Assembly (NCBI GenBank): GCA_964484485.1
Contig: CAZAGD010000232.1
Coordinates: forward strand, 1-42,528
Length of the DNA stretch: 42,528 nt
Direction of reading: 5' to 3'
Source of the DNA: CAZAGD01 sp964484485
GTDB lineage: Bacteria; Desulfobacterota; SM23-61
Shown here: in pieces, positions 25,627 to 33,650 of the stretch
Layout of the letters: each line of letters opens with the position of its first letter
How positions within the stretch are numbered: the stretch's first letter is position 1
Made by a program: the position numbers and the translations under genes
Notes under the pieces: generated by a model
The model's database searches: none
Told to the model about the DNA's origin: nothing
What the model saw: only the letters and a program-made list of their open reading frames with translations

Positions 25627-25642
25627 GGGAAAAATTTTTCCC
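25627..25642. promoter_or_regulatory. perfect 16-bp palindrome upstream of cobU
   Basis: GGGAAAAATTTTTCCC reads identically on both strands. It lies 36-51 bp before the cobU start and after the leader terminator. It could be a protein-binding operator or a short RNA hairpin. A second perfect palindrome lies at 25657-25672 with centres exactly 30 bp apart. Confidence 0.4.
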
Positions 25643-25656
25643 ATTTCAAAATTAAT

Positions 25657-25672
25657 TAGGATTTAAATCCTA
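25657..25672. promoter_or_regulatory. second perfect 16-bp palindrome upstream of cobU
   Basis: TAGGATTTAAATCCTA is a perfect palindrome, 30 bp centre to centre from the one at 25627-25642, nearly three helical turns. The two are different in sequence, so they would not be sites for one simple repressor unless it recognises only the AT core. Confidence 0.4.
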
Positions 25673-25690
25673 GCGCTCTTAGCGGTGCAA

Positions 25691-25733
25691 AAATAAAAAA
25701 CCCCAACCTTCAAAGGAGAAGATTGGGGTTTTA
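25691..25733 (-). terminator. Intrinsic terminator in the cobU leader (riboswitch expression platform)
   Basis: In the minus-strand RNA, CCCCAAUCUUC and GAAGGUUGGGG form an 11-bp stem (one G-U pair) around a 6-nt loop, followed directly by UUUUUUAUUUUU. It lies about 55 nt downstream of the aptamer and 100 nt before cobU, so it should act as the off-state attenuator. Confidence 0.85.
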
Positions 25734-25753
25734 AATCTTGACGATTCTCTACC

Positions 25754-25771
25754 CCCTTCCCCTCGGAAGGG
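25754..25771 (-). promoter_or_regulatory. Hairpin between aptamer and terminator of the cobU leader
   Basis: CCCTTCC, loop GAGG, GGAAGGG: a perfect 7-bp stem placed between the aptamer's P1 and the terminator. It may be a spacer or part of the antiterminator switching; which strand it competes with was not worked out. Confidence 0.5.
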
Positions 25772-25786
25772 TCGAGATTTTTCCCC

Positions 25787-25998
25787 GCTGGGCTGGTCTC
25801 CTGGCTTGCGGCTTCCTACTCACCACGCCTTCCCGGACATTGTCCAGTGGCCGAAACTTCAGGGCTCAAAGCCCAAGGAATAGTCTTTTAAATATTTCGC
25901 CTTCTACCCTTAAGCCTTGGGCCTCGCGTTTCTGGTGGCTTTCGCTCCGCTTACAGTTGCGGGGCAGCGGTGGATTTACACCACCTTCCCTACCCAGC
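25787..25998 (-). ncRNA. Cobalamin riboswitch (cobU operon leader)
   Basis: On the minus strand the core GGTGTAAATCCACCGCTGCC then CCGCAACTGTAA (about 25984-25950) is followed by GCGAAAGCCACCAG. The B12 box AGCCAGGAGACCAGCC, a perfect match to the classical box, lies at about 25809-25793. P1 pairs GCTGGG (25998-25993) with CCCAGC (25792-25787). Together with the terminator at 25691-25733 it should stop transcription of cobU through btuD when adenosylcobalamin is plentiful. Confidence 0.95.
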
Positions 25999-26046
25999 TT
26001 GGGTTCTAATGAGTTTTATTCGCCTCCTTTAAAAAATTATTGGCTT

Positions 26047-26075
26047 ATTTTCTCATCAGCTTTAAAATTTGTCAA
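26047..26075 (-). promoter_or_regulatory. candidate sigma-70 promoter of the riboswitch-led cob/btu operon
   Basis: TTGACA (26075-26070), 17-nt spacer, GAAAAT (26052-26047). It sits between the nfnB stop at 26097 and the aptamer 5' end at 25998, giving a transcript start near 26040. Confidence 0.5.
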
Positions 26076-26096
26076 ATCTTTTGCCAGCTCTCTGCT

Positions 26097-27509
26097 TCAA
26101 CCCATCAAATATTTATGAATCGCCTGGGCCGCTTTCCGGCCCGCCCCCATGGCTAATATAACCGTAGCTGAGCCGGTAACAATATCTCCTCCCGCGTAAA
26201 CTCCTTTTTTACTAGTAGCTCCTGTTTCTGGATCGGCCACTATGTAACCCCATTTATTGGTCTTCAAATCAGGAGTAGTCGAAGGAATCAATGGATTGGC
26301 CCCCGTGCCAATAGCCACTATTACCATATCTACTTCTAAATCAAACTCAGAACCAGGAATAGGAATTGGGCGACGGCGACCAGATTCATCGGGTTCTCCT
26401 AATTCCATGCGCTGGCACCTCATGCCGCATACCCAGCCATCTTCATTGCCCAAAATTTCCACAGGGAGAGTTAAAAAATGAAACTTAATGCCCTCTTCTT
26501 CCGCGTGGTGTACTTCTTCAATTCTGGCCGGCAATTCTTTCTTGGACCTGCGGTAGACGATATATACATCCTCTGCTCCCAAGCGTAAAGCCGTCCGGGC
26601 CGCATCCATGGCTACATTTCCCCCACCTAAGACAGCAACCTTTTTCCCTCTGGCTATAGGTGTATCATACTTGGGGAAAAGGTAGGCTTTCATTAAGTTC
26701 GAGCGCGTAAGGTATTCATTGGCCGAATATACTCCGTTTAAATTCTCTCCCGGAATATTCATGAAGGTAGGTAATCCGGCACCCGTGCCCAAAAAAACAG
26801 CATCATAACCATTGGCCAACAACTCATCCACCGTATAAATCTTCCCTATGACCATGTTCGTCCTGATTTCCACTCCCAATTTTTGCAGATATTCTACTTC
26901 TGCCTGAACAATGGCTTTGGGAAGTCTAAACTCCGGAATTCCATAAACTAAAACTCCCCCGGCTTTGTGGAGAGCTTCAAAAATAGTGACTTGATGGCCT
27001 TTCTTTATTAGATCGCCAGCGAGAGTTAAGCCGGCCGGCCCAGAGCCCACCACGGCCACTTTCTTTCCTGTGGAACGATCCATGGGGGGCATGGTAAATT
27101 CTCCCTGCCTCCGCTCGAAATCCGCTGCAAAGCGCTCCAGTCGGCCGATAGCCACTGGTTCCCCTTTCTTGCCCAAGACACATAGTTTTTCACATTGATC
27201 CTCTTGGGGGCAAACTCGACCACAAACTGCGGGCAAGCTATTCATTTCTTTTATTTTGCGGGCTGCCCCTAAAAAATCCTCTTTAAGGATAAGAGAAATA
27301 AACCCGGGAATATCGATAGAAACTGGGCAACCCTCTACACAAGAAGGTTTCTTACATTGTAAACAACGACTGGCCTCCAATAAGGCCAGCTCGGGTGGAT
27401 AACCAAAAGGTACTTCCTCAAAATTTTTTGCTCTTACTTGGGGATCTTGCTCAGGCATTTTCTGCCTGGGGATTTGCGCTTTCTTTTTCTTTGGGGTTTC
27501 TTCAGTCAT
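26097..27509 (-). CDS. nfnB: NADPH-binding subunit of NfnAB-type transhydrogenase (glutamate synthase small-subunit homologue)
   Basis: 470-aa FAD/NADPH protein with two N-terminal [4Fe-4S] motifs (CLQCKKPSCVEGCP and CGRVCPQEDQCEKLC). An FAD Rossmann fold follows (VAVVGSGPAGLTLAGDLIKKG) and a second nucleotide fold carries VAVLGGGNVAMDAARTALRLG. In NfnAB this chain takes up electrons for NADP reduction in flavin-based bifurcation coupling NADH, ferredoxin and NADP. Length and cluster pattern equal NfnB rather than GltD, and no glutamate synthase large subunit is adjacent. Sulfide dehydrogenase SudA has the same architecture and cannot be excluded. GGGAGG precedes the ATG; it starts 6 bp after nfnA. 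Confidence 0.88.
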   Translation of the reverse strand: MTEETPKKKKAQIPRQKMPEQDPQVRAKNFEEVPFGYPPELALLEASRCLQCKKPSCVEGCPVSIDIPGFISLILKEDFLGAARKIKEMNSLPAVCGRVCPQEDQCEKLCVLGKKGEPVAIGRLERFAADFERRQGEFTMPPMDRSTGKKVAVVGSGPAGLTLAGDLIKKGHQVTIFEALHKAGGVLVYGIPEFRLPKAIVQAEVEYLQKLGVEIRTNMVIGKIYTVDELLANGYDAVFLGTGAGLPTFMNIPGENLNGVYSANEYLTRSNLMKAYLFPKYDTPIARGKKVAVLGGGNVAMDAARTALRLGAEDVYIVYRRSKKELPARIEEVHHAEEEGIKFHFLTLPVEILGNEDGWVCGMRCQRMELGEPDESGRRRPIPIPGSEFDLEVDMVIVAIGTGANPLIPSTTPDLKTNKWGYIVADPETGATSKKGVYAGGDIVTGSATVILAMGAGRKAAQAIHKYLMG

Positions 27510-27515
27510 TCGCTT

Positions 27516-28361
27516 TTACCTCCCAGAACAGGTTCCTCCCTGGCGGCGATAAATTTCTAAAGCCAATTTTTCTTGCTCTAAGTAGGCTCGCTGCCGTTTT
27601 ACTAATTCTGCAAAATTCACTTCGTGACCATCAAACTCTGGCCCATCCACACACACAAAACGAGTTCTGCCGCCCACGGAAACGCGGCAGGCTCCGCACA
27701 TTCCGGTAGCATCCACCATGATGGGGTTAAGGCTGACGATGGTTTTTATTTTATGGTTGCGGGTAACATTACAAACTACGCGCATCATAGGCACAGGTCC
27801 TATAGCAACTACCAAATCCATATGCATCCCTTCATCGAGCATATTTTGTAATACATCGCTCACAAACCCATGATACCCATAACTACCGTCATCCGTGGAT
27901 ATTTTTAGGGCATGCGATACTTTGGCCATTTCTTCTTCTAAGATCAAGAGATTCTTAGTTCGTGCTCCAATTATGGAAATGACCGTATTCCCAGCCTCCC
28001 GCATAGCCCTGGCAATCGGGTAAACGGGCGCAATTCCAATACCCCCACCAATACAAACGACAGTCCCAAATTTTTCTACATGCGTGGGTACTCCCAAAGG
28101 GCCTATTAAATCAGCAATAGCTTCTCCCGCTTTTAATTTTCCCAGATGTTCAGTGGATTTGCCCACTTCTTGGAAGATAATAGTTATGGTCCCAGCTTCG
28201 GGATCCGCATCAGCAATAGTCAAAGGAATTCTCTCTCCTTCCTCATTTATGCGTAAAACAACGAATTGGCCTGGTTTCCTTTTCTTGGCAATATCGGGAG
28301 CATAAATTTTAAATTGTTTTACTGCTGCGGCTAAAAGTTTTGTTTCCACAATAGAGAACAC
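27516..28361 (-). CDS. nfnA: FAD/[2Fe-2S] subunit of NfnAB-type transhydrogenase
   Basis: 281-aa ferredoxin-NADP-reductase-like subunit that binds NAD(H), FAD and one [2Fe-2S] cluster. The order is an FAD-binding barrel (PGQFVVLRINEEGERIPLTI), a NAD-binding segment (VVCIGGGIGIAPVYPIARAM) and the cluster motif VDATGMCGACRVSV with RFVCVDGPEFDGHEV. The Asp preceding ATGMCG is the unusual cluster ligand known in NfnA. The start is GTG 28361, supported by GGAAAGGAG about 8-16 nt upstream. With nfnB it would balance NADH, NADPH and ferredoxin, consistent with the ferredoxin-reducing oxidoreductase at 11460-13981. Confidence 0.88.
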   Translation of the reverse strand: MFSIVETKLLAAAVKQFKIYAPDIAKKRKPGQFVVLRINEEGERIPLTIADADPEAGTITIIFQEVGKSTEHLGKLKAGEAIADLIGPLGVPTHVEKFGTVVCIGGGIGIAPVYPIARAMREAGNTVISIIGARTKNLLILEEEMAKVSHALKISTDDGSYGYHGFVSDVLQNMLDEGMHMDLVVAIGPVPMMRVVCNVTRNHKIKTIVSLNPIMVDATGMCGACRVSVGGRTRFVCVDGPEFDGHEVNFAELVKRQRAYLEQEKLALEIYRRQGGTCSGR

Positions 28362-28400
28362 TTCTTTTCTCCTTTCCGGGAAAAGACTTAATTTAAATAA

Positions 28401-28429
28401 TTCCTAACACAAATTTAAAAAGTTGTCAA
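28401..28429 (-). promoter_or_regulatory. candidate sigma-70 promoter of nfnAB
   Basis: Perfect TTGACA (28429-28424), 17-nt spacer and a weak TAGGAA (28406-28401), about 40 nt before the GTG start at 28361. Confidence 0.4.
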
Positions 28430-28714
28430 AAAATCTACTTCCTGGCCGTCGGTAAGTTTTTGATAAATTTCTTACCCACCTTCTTTCCCCAAAGAACGGT
28501 GGGAACTGGCCTATCTTAGCTAAAAATGCTGAAAAATAAGCTTGTTTCTCAGCCAAGATAAGCTCAATCTTCTCCACCAGTTCTCATGAAAGAACCGGCG
28601 AGTCATTTTAATGAGCCCCGGCTGCTTTTGCCTGAACTAGACATAAATTTTTCAATCGCGGCTCAGGTTTAGATTTAAAAGTGATCGACGGTCAGATCTT
28701 CCTCCATGAATAAT

Positions 28715-28799
28715 AGAAAAGGCCTGAGTTTCCCTATTTATAGTTTCCCACTGCTGGCAAGTGGGCAAATAAATCAATCAAATCCTCAGGCCTTTTTCT
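28715..28799 (-). terminator. Terminator-like stem after the liv operon, possibly bidirectional
   Basis: AGAAAAGGCCTGAG (28715-28728) pairs with CTCAGGCCTTTTTCT (28785-28799) over about 14 bp. The 56-nt loop carries its own stem CCCAC/GTGGG (28747-28751 and 28761-28765). It starts 6 bp past the lipoprotein stop, and the 3' arm is U-rich on both strands. The long loop is atypical for a plain terminator. Confidence 0.6.
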
Positions 28800-28804
28800 A
28801 ATGC

Positions 28805-29374
28805 TTATTTTTTAGGAAATTTTCCTTCAAAAGGAACGAAAATATCTCCTCGCTCGCTATTAAATACGGCCATGCCCTCCGAGACTTTAATTCCGAAAGC
28901 AAAATCACCCACTTTGGTGTACCAATTCTTGATTAATTCGGGAATATTCAACTTCCATTCTTGCACTTTTGGTGCTTGAGCTACTAAGAGAGTTAATCTT
29001 ATAGTGGCTGAATCAATTATGCTCACTACCCGATATTGACTAATAGTAGCCGGTGGAAAATATATTTGATCGTAAGAAGTAGGTGTGGCTATTTCAATAT
29101 ATTTATCGGGCGCTGCTTCAAAAGAGACTGTAAATTTAATATTATCGAGCTTGATGTTATAGCCACTGGGATTGTTTATATTGAATACGAAACCCAAAGC
29201 TAAGGGCGTGCGGGCCGGCAAATCCGCCCAAGGAAAGTAGCTCATTACCTCCACTCTTTCCAAAGTCACTTTTGGCTTGCCACTTTCCTCAGTGGGCAAG
29301 AGGCCTGGTTTGCACGCCTCCATTCCTCCTATGAGTAGTATCCCCATGAGCAATAATAAAATTCCTTTGCGCAT
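28805..29374 (-). CDS. LEA14-like lipoprotein at the end of the liv operon
   Basis: 189-aa predicted lipoprotein. A short signal segment (ILLLLMGILLIGG) ends in the lipobox GMEAC, so Cys21 would be lipidated. The mature part begins with a Pro-rich stretch and then VTLERVEVMSYFPWADLPARTPLALGFVFNINNPSGYNIKLDNIKFTV, in parts. This is the pattern of the LEA type 2/WHy domain (beta-sandwich, F-x-I-N-N-P-x-G-Y). The domain is known from desiccation-tolerance and envelope-stress proteins; its role next to an ABC transporter is not known. AAGGGGGTAAG precedes the ATG, 33 bp after livF. An outer-membrane or periplasmic accessory to the transporter is a possibility only. Confidence 0.8.
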   Translation of the reverse strand: MRKGILLLLMGILLIGGMEACKPGLLPTEESGKPKVTLERVEVMSYFPWADLPARTPLALGFVFNINNPSGYNIKLDNIKFTVSFEAAPDKYIEIATPTSYDQIYFPPATISQYRVVSIIDSATIRLTLLVAQAPKVQEWKLNIPELIKNWYTKVGDFAFGIKVSEGMAVFNSERGDIFVPFEGKFPKK

Positions 29375-29407
29375 GACTTACCCCCTTTCATTTGCTGCCG
29401 AAAAATT

Positions 29408-30220
29408 TTAAGTCAACCACCTTTTGCGGCGCTTATAATGTTTTACTTGCCGAAAACTCTTGCGCTCTCCTAAATCGGAAAGCCCCAAATAAAAATCACG
29501 GATATCAGGATTCTCTTTAAGTTTTTCTGAAGTATCATGCATCACTAAACGACCGTTCTCCAATACATAGGCATAAGGTGCTACTGTTAGGGCTAATTTA
29601 ACGTTCTGTTCCACTAAAAGAAGCGGAATTTTTTCATCTTTGTTTAATTTGGTTATAATCTCGAAAATCTCTTTGATTAAAAGGGGGGCCAGACCCATAG
29701 ATGGTTCATCCAGGAGCATTAATTTAGGCTGGGCCATCAGCGCTCGGCCAATTACAGTCATCTGTTGTTCTCCTCCGCTCGTAAAGCCAGCTAAAACATT
29801 TCTCCGCTCCACTAACCTGGGAAAATAGCTATAAACCATCTCTAATCTTTTTTTGATCGCTGCCGTATCCCTCGTCAAATGGGCCCCGACACGCAAATTT
29901 TCTTCGACAGTAAGATGCTCAAATACCCTCCTCCCTTCAATAATCTGAAAGATGCCTCTCTTGGCAATCTCCTCGGCAGAGAGGTGATGGATCATTTCGC
30001 CCCTGAATTCAATACTTCCATCGGTAACTTCCCCATCTTCATGTTTGAGGAGTCCGGAGATAGATTTTAAAGTAGTGGATTTCCCAGCCCCATTGGCTCC
30101 CAGGAGGGCCACAATTCCTCCATCCGGCACTTCCAACGAAACACCCTTGAGGACTAAAATGACCTCATGGTACATTACTTCAATATTGTTCAATTTGAGA
30201 ATACTTTCCCGGATTTCCAA
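29408..30220 (-). CDS. livF: Branched-chain amino-acid-type ABC transporter ATPase LivF
   Basis: 270-aa ABC ATPase with Walker A LLGANGAGKSTT, LivF-type signature FTSGGEQQMTVIGRALM, Walker B LMLLDEPSMGLAP and VEQNVKLAL, which is the LivF form of the switch region. The start is TTG 30220: GAGGAG lies 6 nt upstream and no better codon is nearby. The C-terminus carries a short basic tail (KHYKRRKRW) not usual for the family. With LivG it would power the LivHM channel. Confidence 0.92.
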   Translation of the reverse strand: MEIRESILKLNNIEVMYHEVILVLKGVSLEVPDGGIVALLGANGAGKSTTLKSISGLLKHEDGEVTDGSIEFRGEMIHHLSAEEIAKRGIFQIIEGRRVFEHLTVEENLRVGAHLTRDTAAIKKRLEMVYSYFPRLVERRNVLAGFTSGGEQQMTVIGRALMAQPKLMLLDEPSMGLAPLLIKEIFEIITKLNKDEKIPLLLVEQNVKLALTVAPYAYVLENGRLVMHDTSEKLKENPDIRDFYLGLSDLGERKSFRQVKHYKRRKRWLT

Positions 30221-30236
30221 ATTTTACTCCTCTGCC

Positions 30237-31493
30237 TTACCATCCTAACCACGCGGCCCAGAGATCAGGATATTTGGCCCGCATATCAATCTCACCCACA
30301 GTCTGGGGTCTACCTTTAATTACCCGACCTATGCGCACAATTGAGCTATAACGGTGATCAGTGGGCGTAATCGTCACCGATTGCCCCCCAAATTCTCTCA
30401 ACCCAGGCCACTCCCTAAAACTCTCAAAGGCCTCTTTTATCCCCGGACCATTTAATTTGCCTGCTTTATCCGCTATCTTCATTGCTTCCACAGCCAAAGT
30501 GACCTTGACCCATCCTTGCACGGTACGGATAAGCCTGTTTTCTAAAGGAATACCAGGGTTTAATTTTTTGGCGTACTCTATTACCTTTTTCTTAGCTGGA
30601 TAATCATCTATGAAAAGGGCGCAAGCAAGTAAGCCTATTGCCCCCTCCGCAGCTGCTCCGGCTAATTTCGGCAGGTTTTCATCAAAGCCCCAATTATTAA
30701 TGATGTGATCGGCGCCCAGTCCCAAAGCATAGGCATCTTTGAGGGCGGCCGAGACGGACATAGTGGTATTTCCATGCCAAACTAAATTGGCGCCGAAATT
30801 CTTCGCGGCTAAAACTTGGCTTTTGGTGTCCAGCGCCGTTAAGGGCACATTGGCATCAGGTCCAACTTCAAACCCTAAAATTTTGGCTTGATCTTTAATT
30901 GCTTTGATCGGAGCGGTGGCATATGGAGAGGCCGTATCCATAAAACAGACGAATTTGGGTTTTGCTCCCTTCTCGCGCAGGCCTTTCCATTTGGGATCTT
31001 TCTTCCAAACCTCTTCATACCAGTAAGTTATGGCGCCGCGGGCATTAGTGGAGTAATCTGTGCCATAAACAAAATTATAAGGAGTCTTTTTGGGATCACA
31101 AAGGTGACCAGAGAAGGAGCTGGAAAGATAGGGCATTTTATCAGCATTGATGGTGGGCGACAAGGCTTCCGTATCACCAGTCCCCCAGCCTAAAACCATG
31201 ACGACTTTGTCATAATCTCGGAATCTTTTATAAGTCGTTATCGCTTCTGGAACTCGGTAACCATAATCATACTGAAATAAACGAATTTTCTTACCATTAA
31301 TCCCGCCGGTATCGTTGTAATACTGAACAGCTTCTCTAACTCCCATAGCTTCATCTTTACCCACATCCGAAGTTGCTCCAGTGGTATCCTGAAGTGCTCC
31401 TAAGCGCACTTCCTGAGCGTGAGCATAGCTAATGAAAAAAATAAAACCTAATATAGCACCTATCCATGAAAGAAACTTAATTTTCTTACGCAT
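30237..31493 (-). CDS. livK: Liv-type periplasmic substrate-binding protein
   Basis: 418-aa class I periplasmic binding protein with a cleavable signal peptide (WIGAILGFIFFISYAHA then QEVRLG). LGALQDTTGATSDVGKDEAMGVREAVQYYND and YDYGYRVPEAITTYKRF are typical of the family. It is long for LivK (about 370), like the group found in Desulfobacterota with aromatic or dicarboxylic substrates. The ligand cannot be read from sequence. A strong GAGGAGGTAA precedes the ATG, as expected for the most abundantly needed component. Confidence 0.9.
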   Translation of the reverse strand: MRKKIKFLSWIGAILGFIFFISYAHAQEVRLGALQDTTGATSDVGKDEAMGVREAVQYYNDTGGINGKKIRLFQYDYGYRVPEAITTYKRFRDYDKVVMVLGWGTGDTEALSPTINADKMPYLSSSFSGHLCDPKKTPYNFVYGTDYSTNARGAITYWYEEVWKKDPKWKGLREKGAKPKFVCFMDTASPYATAPIKAIKDQAKILGFEVGPDANVPLTALDTKSQVLAAKNFGANLVWHGNTTMSVSAALKDAYALGLGADHIINNWGFDENLPKLAGAAAEGAIGLLACALFIDDYPAKKKVIEYAKKLNPGIPLENRLIRTVQGWVKVTLAVEAMKIADKAGKLNGPGIKEAFESFREWPGLREFGGQSVTITPTDHRYSSIVRIGRVIKGRPQTVGEIDMRAKYPDLWAAWLGW

Positions 31494-31572
31494 ATTTTAC
31501 CTCCTCTAAGATTAATAAATTTAAATGCTTTTTAGATCTGCTCTCACCCCCTTAAATTTTCCATTTTTTCCC

Positions 31573-32667
31573 TTAATAAGAAAAGGGCCACAAATTAAAA
31601 TAATTTTTGACCTGCCACCACCGATAAGCCAGACCATTAGGCTCAAAAATAAGAAAAAGGGCAATAGCCAAGCCGAAGATGGCTTCTTTTACATACAGAA
31701 ACTTCTCTAATAAATGGGGCAAAAAGGGGAAGATATCCACAAAAGTAGGGCTCTGAGTTAACATAAAAATTAAAGCCTTCAGCCCTTCGGGAATCAAAGT
31801 CATAAACATTGCTCCAAAAATAGTACCATGGATACTCCCCACACCCCCGATAAGAATTACGCCAACTAACCAAAGAGACCAGCCGAATTGAAAATGCTCA
31901 GGACTGACCGCAGCCAGGGACGTAACCCAAAAGGCCCCGGCAATACCACCAAAGAACCCGGCGACAAAAAAAGCTAAAAGTTTATAAAAAACGATGTTTA
32001 CACCCAAAGTCTCCGCCGCAATATCGTTATCCCTAATGGCAATCCAAGCTCGTCCAATCCGGGAGCGCATTAGATTAGCCAAGATGAAATTACAAGCCAC
32101 GACTAAAATTATCATGAGATAATAAACATCTATTTCATCTTTAATAATCCAAGGGCCGATCTTTACCGTTCCCGGGGGGATCGAAAAAGCCATACCTCTG
32201 CCCCCGATTTGACTTACATATTGGGTAATCAAGAATTCCACGGTTATAAATTGAGCCGCCATGGTAGTCATAATGAGGTAAAACCCTTTCACGCGGGCAG
32301 AAGGAAGGCCAAAAAGTACACACCATATCCCGCCAAAAATTCCTCCGATGAGCAAGGTAAGAAGATAGGGCAGATGTAATTGGAGCATTAAAATGGTACT
32401 TGTATATGCTCCTACGGCAATAAAAGCCGCATGCCCTAAAGTTACTTGTCCGCAATAGCCGATTAAGAGCTGGACGCCCAAGGCGGCTAAGATTGTATAA
32501 CCTACTATATTAGCAACGGAGATCAAATATAAACCAGCAAATTGGGGAATCAAAATAAAAATGGTGAAGAATAAAAGAACCATCTTGCCCCAAACAAATT
32601 TTGTCTGCCACCAAGCATGATCTTGACGGTAACTTTGGTGGTATACCCCACAAGGACGAAAACCCAT
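31573..32667 (-). CDS. livM: Liv-type ABC transporter permease LivM
   Basis: 364-aa inner-membrane permease with about nine helices. An N-terminal cytoplasmic extension (MGFRPCGVYHQSYRQD) precedes the first helix. The family core is LLIGYCGQVTLGHAAFIAVGAYTS, with a later RIGRAWIAIRDNDIAAETLGVN and VGVILIGGVGSIHGTIFGAM. The longest frame begins at TTG 32682, but ATG 32667 has GGGGAGAAC at proper distance and is preferred. The C-terminal half carries the EAA-like coupling loop. Confidence 0.9.
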   Translation of the reverse strand: MGFRPCGVYHQSYRQDHAWWQTKFVWGKMVLLFFTIFILIPQFAGLYLISVANIVGYTILAALGVQLLIGYCGQVTLGHAAFIAVGAYTSTILMLQLHLPYLLTLLIGGIFGGIWCVLFGLPSARVKGFYLIMTTMAAQFITVEFLITQYVSQIGGRGMAFSIPPGTVKIGPWIIKDEIDVYYLMIILVVACNFILANLMRSRIGRAWIAIRDNDIAAETLGVNIVFYKLLAFFVAGFFGGIAGAFWVTSLAAVSPEHFQFGWSLWLVGVILIGGVGSIHGTIFGAMFMTLIPEGLKALIFMLTQSPTFVDIFPFLPHLLEKFLYVKEAIFGLAIALFLIFEPNGLAYRWWQVKNYFNLWPFSY

Positions 32668-32719
32668 CGGTGTTCTCCCCAAAAAGGCTATGCGCCTTGC
32701 GCTAAGCGCTTATTGTTTT

Positions 32720-33604
32720 TTATACTCGTTCGATCCGTACCCATCCCCAGAGGCCGTAAGGTTTAAACAGTAAGATGATGACCATTACTATGAAAGGAAA
32801 AATATCTTTGATTCCCCCCGGGGTAAAGCGGCTCAAATAACCGTCAGCTAAATTCTGGAGGACGCCAATTACTAAACCCCCGACGATAGCACCAGGAACA
32901 GAATTTAAGCCACCCAAGACGACTGCTGGTAGGACCAATAAACCCAAATAGCCTACAGAGATGTTAAGTCCATTTATATTACCTAATAAGGTTCCCCCAA
33001 CTCCCGCGGCCATAAAGGCAATGGCCCAGGCCAGAGCATATACTACCTTCGCATTTACTCCTAAAGAGAGAGCGGCCATTTCGTCATCTGCCGTAGCCTG
33101 CATGGAAAGACCCCATTTAGTATATTTAAAGAAGGCCACAAAAATTAAGAGAAGGATAAGGGAAGCTACAAAAGCCCAAAGATAAACTTGGCTAACTACG
33201 ATCTTGCCTATAAATACTGGTTCAATAGGAAAAACTGGTGGAGTAAAAACCACAGTATCAGTTCCCCAAATTAGCTCAACTATTCCCTTAAAGAAAAAAG
33301 AAAGCCCTACGGTCACCATAATTACGCTGAGCACTGGTTCTCCTATCATCGGCCGGAGGAATAAGTGTTCGGTTAAAAGACCTAAACAAAAACCAACCAG
33401 GAGAGTAAAAACTAAAGCTAAGACAAAAGGAATGCCCCAATTATAAAAAGTTAGGCATACATAGGCGCCGATTAGGGTAAGTTCCCCCATAGCTAAATTA
33501 AGGACTCCGGAGCATTTATAAATCAAAGTCCAGCCTAAGGCTACCAGGGCATATATGCTCCCTACCAAAATCCCCGTTATAAAAAGCTGCAAAAAAATTT
33601 CCAT
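32720..33604 (-). CDS. livH: Liv-type ABC transporter permease LivH
   Basis: 294-aa inner-membrane permease with about eight helices. Family landmarks are LFITGILVGSIYALVALGWTLIYKCSGVLNLAMGELTLIGAY (in parts) and MQATADDEMAALSLGVN, the cytoplasmic coupling loop. VLPAVVLGGLNSVPGAIVGGLVIGVLQ is a further landmark. CAGGAGGAAG precedes ATG 33604. It follows the acyl-CoA ligase gene by 46 bp within the same operon. Confidence 0.92.
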   Translation of the reverse strand: MEIFLQLFITGILVGSIYALVALGWTLIYKCSGVLNLAMGELTLIGAYVCLTFYNWGIPFVLALVFTLLVGFCLGLLTEHLFLRPMIGEPVLSVIMVTVGLSFFFKGIVELIWGTDTVVFTPPVFPIEPVFIGKIVVSQVYLWAFVASLILLLIFVAFFKYTKWGLSMQATADDEMAALSLGVNAKVVYALAWAIAFMAAGVGGTLLGNINGLNISVGYLGLLVLPAVVLGGLNSVPGAIVGGLVIGVLQNLADGYLSRFTPGGIKDIFPFIVMVIILLFKPYGLWGWVRIERV

Positions 33605-33650
33605 GCTTCCTCCTGGCTCAAGTGCTGGAATTAACCGGCATCTTAGCCAA

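Larger units (their letters stand above)
28362..28804. other. 443-bp gene-free region with several hairpins upstream of nfnA
   Basis: No reading frame of gene quality on either strand. Contents from the nfnA side: a promoter (28401-28429); an interrupted long stem at about 28499-28590, with GAACTGG paired to CCAGTTC and TATCTTAGCT to AGCCAAGATA; a compact hairpin at about 28592-28622 (CCGG...TCATT, AATGA...CCGG). A motif shared with two other intergenic regions (about 28670-28693) and the terminator-like structure at 28715-28799 follow. It could be a long leader, a small RNA gene or decayed sequence. Confidence 0.5.

Noticed and set aside
25738..26118. Open frame of 126 codons on the plus strand upstream of the cob operon
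   Set aside because: It lies entirely over the minus-strand cobalamin riboswitch and its promoter; the conserved RNA explains the sequence and the frame has no family features.
28501..28514. TGGCCTATCTTAGC as a sigma-54 promoter
   Set aside because: GG and GC are 9 bp apart instead of 10 and the conserved flanking bases are missing.
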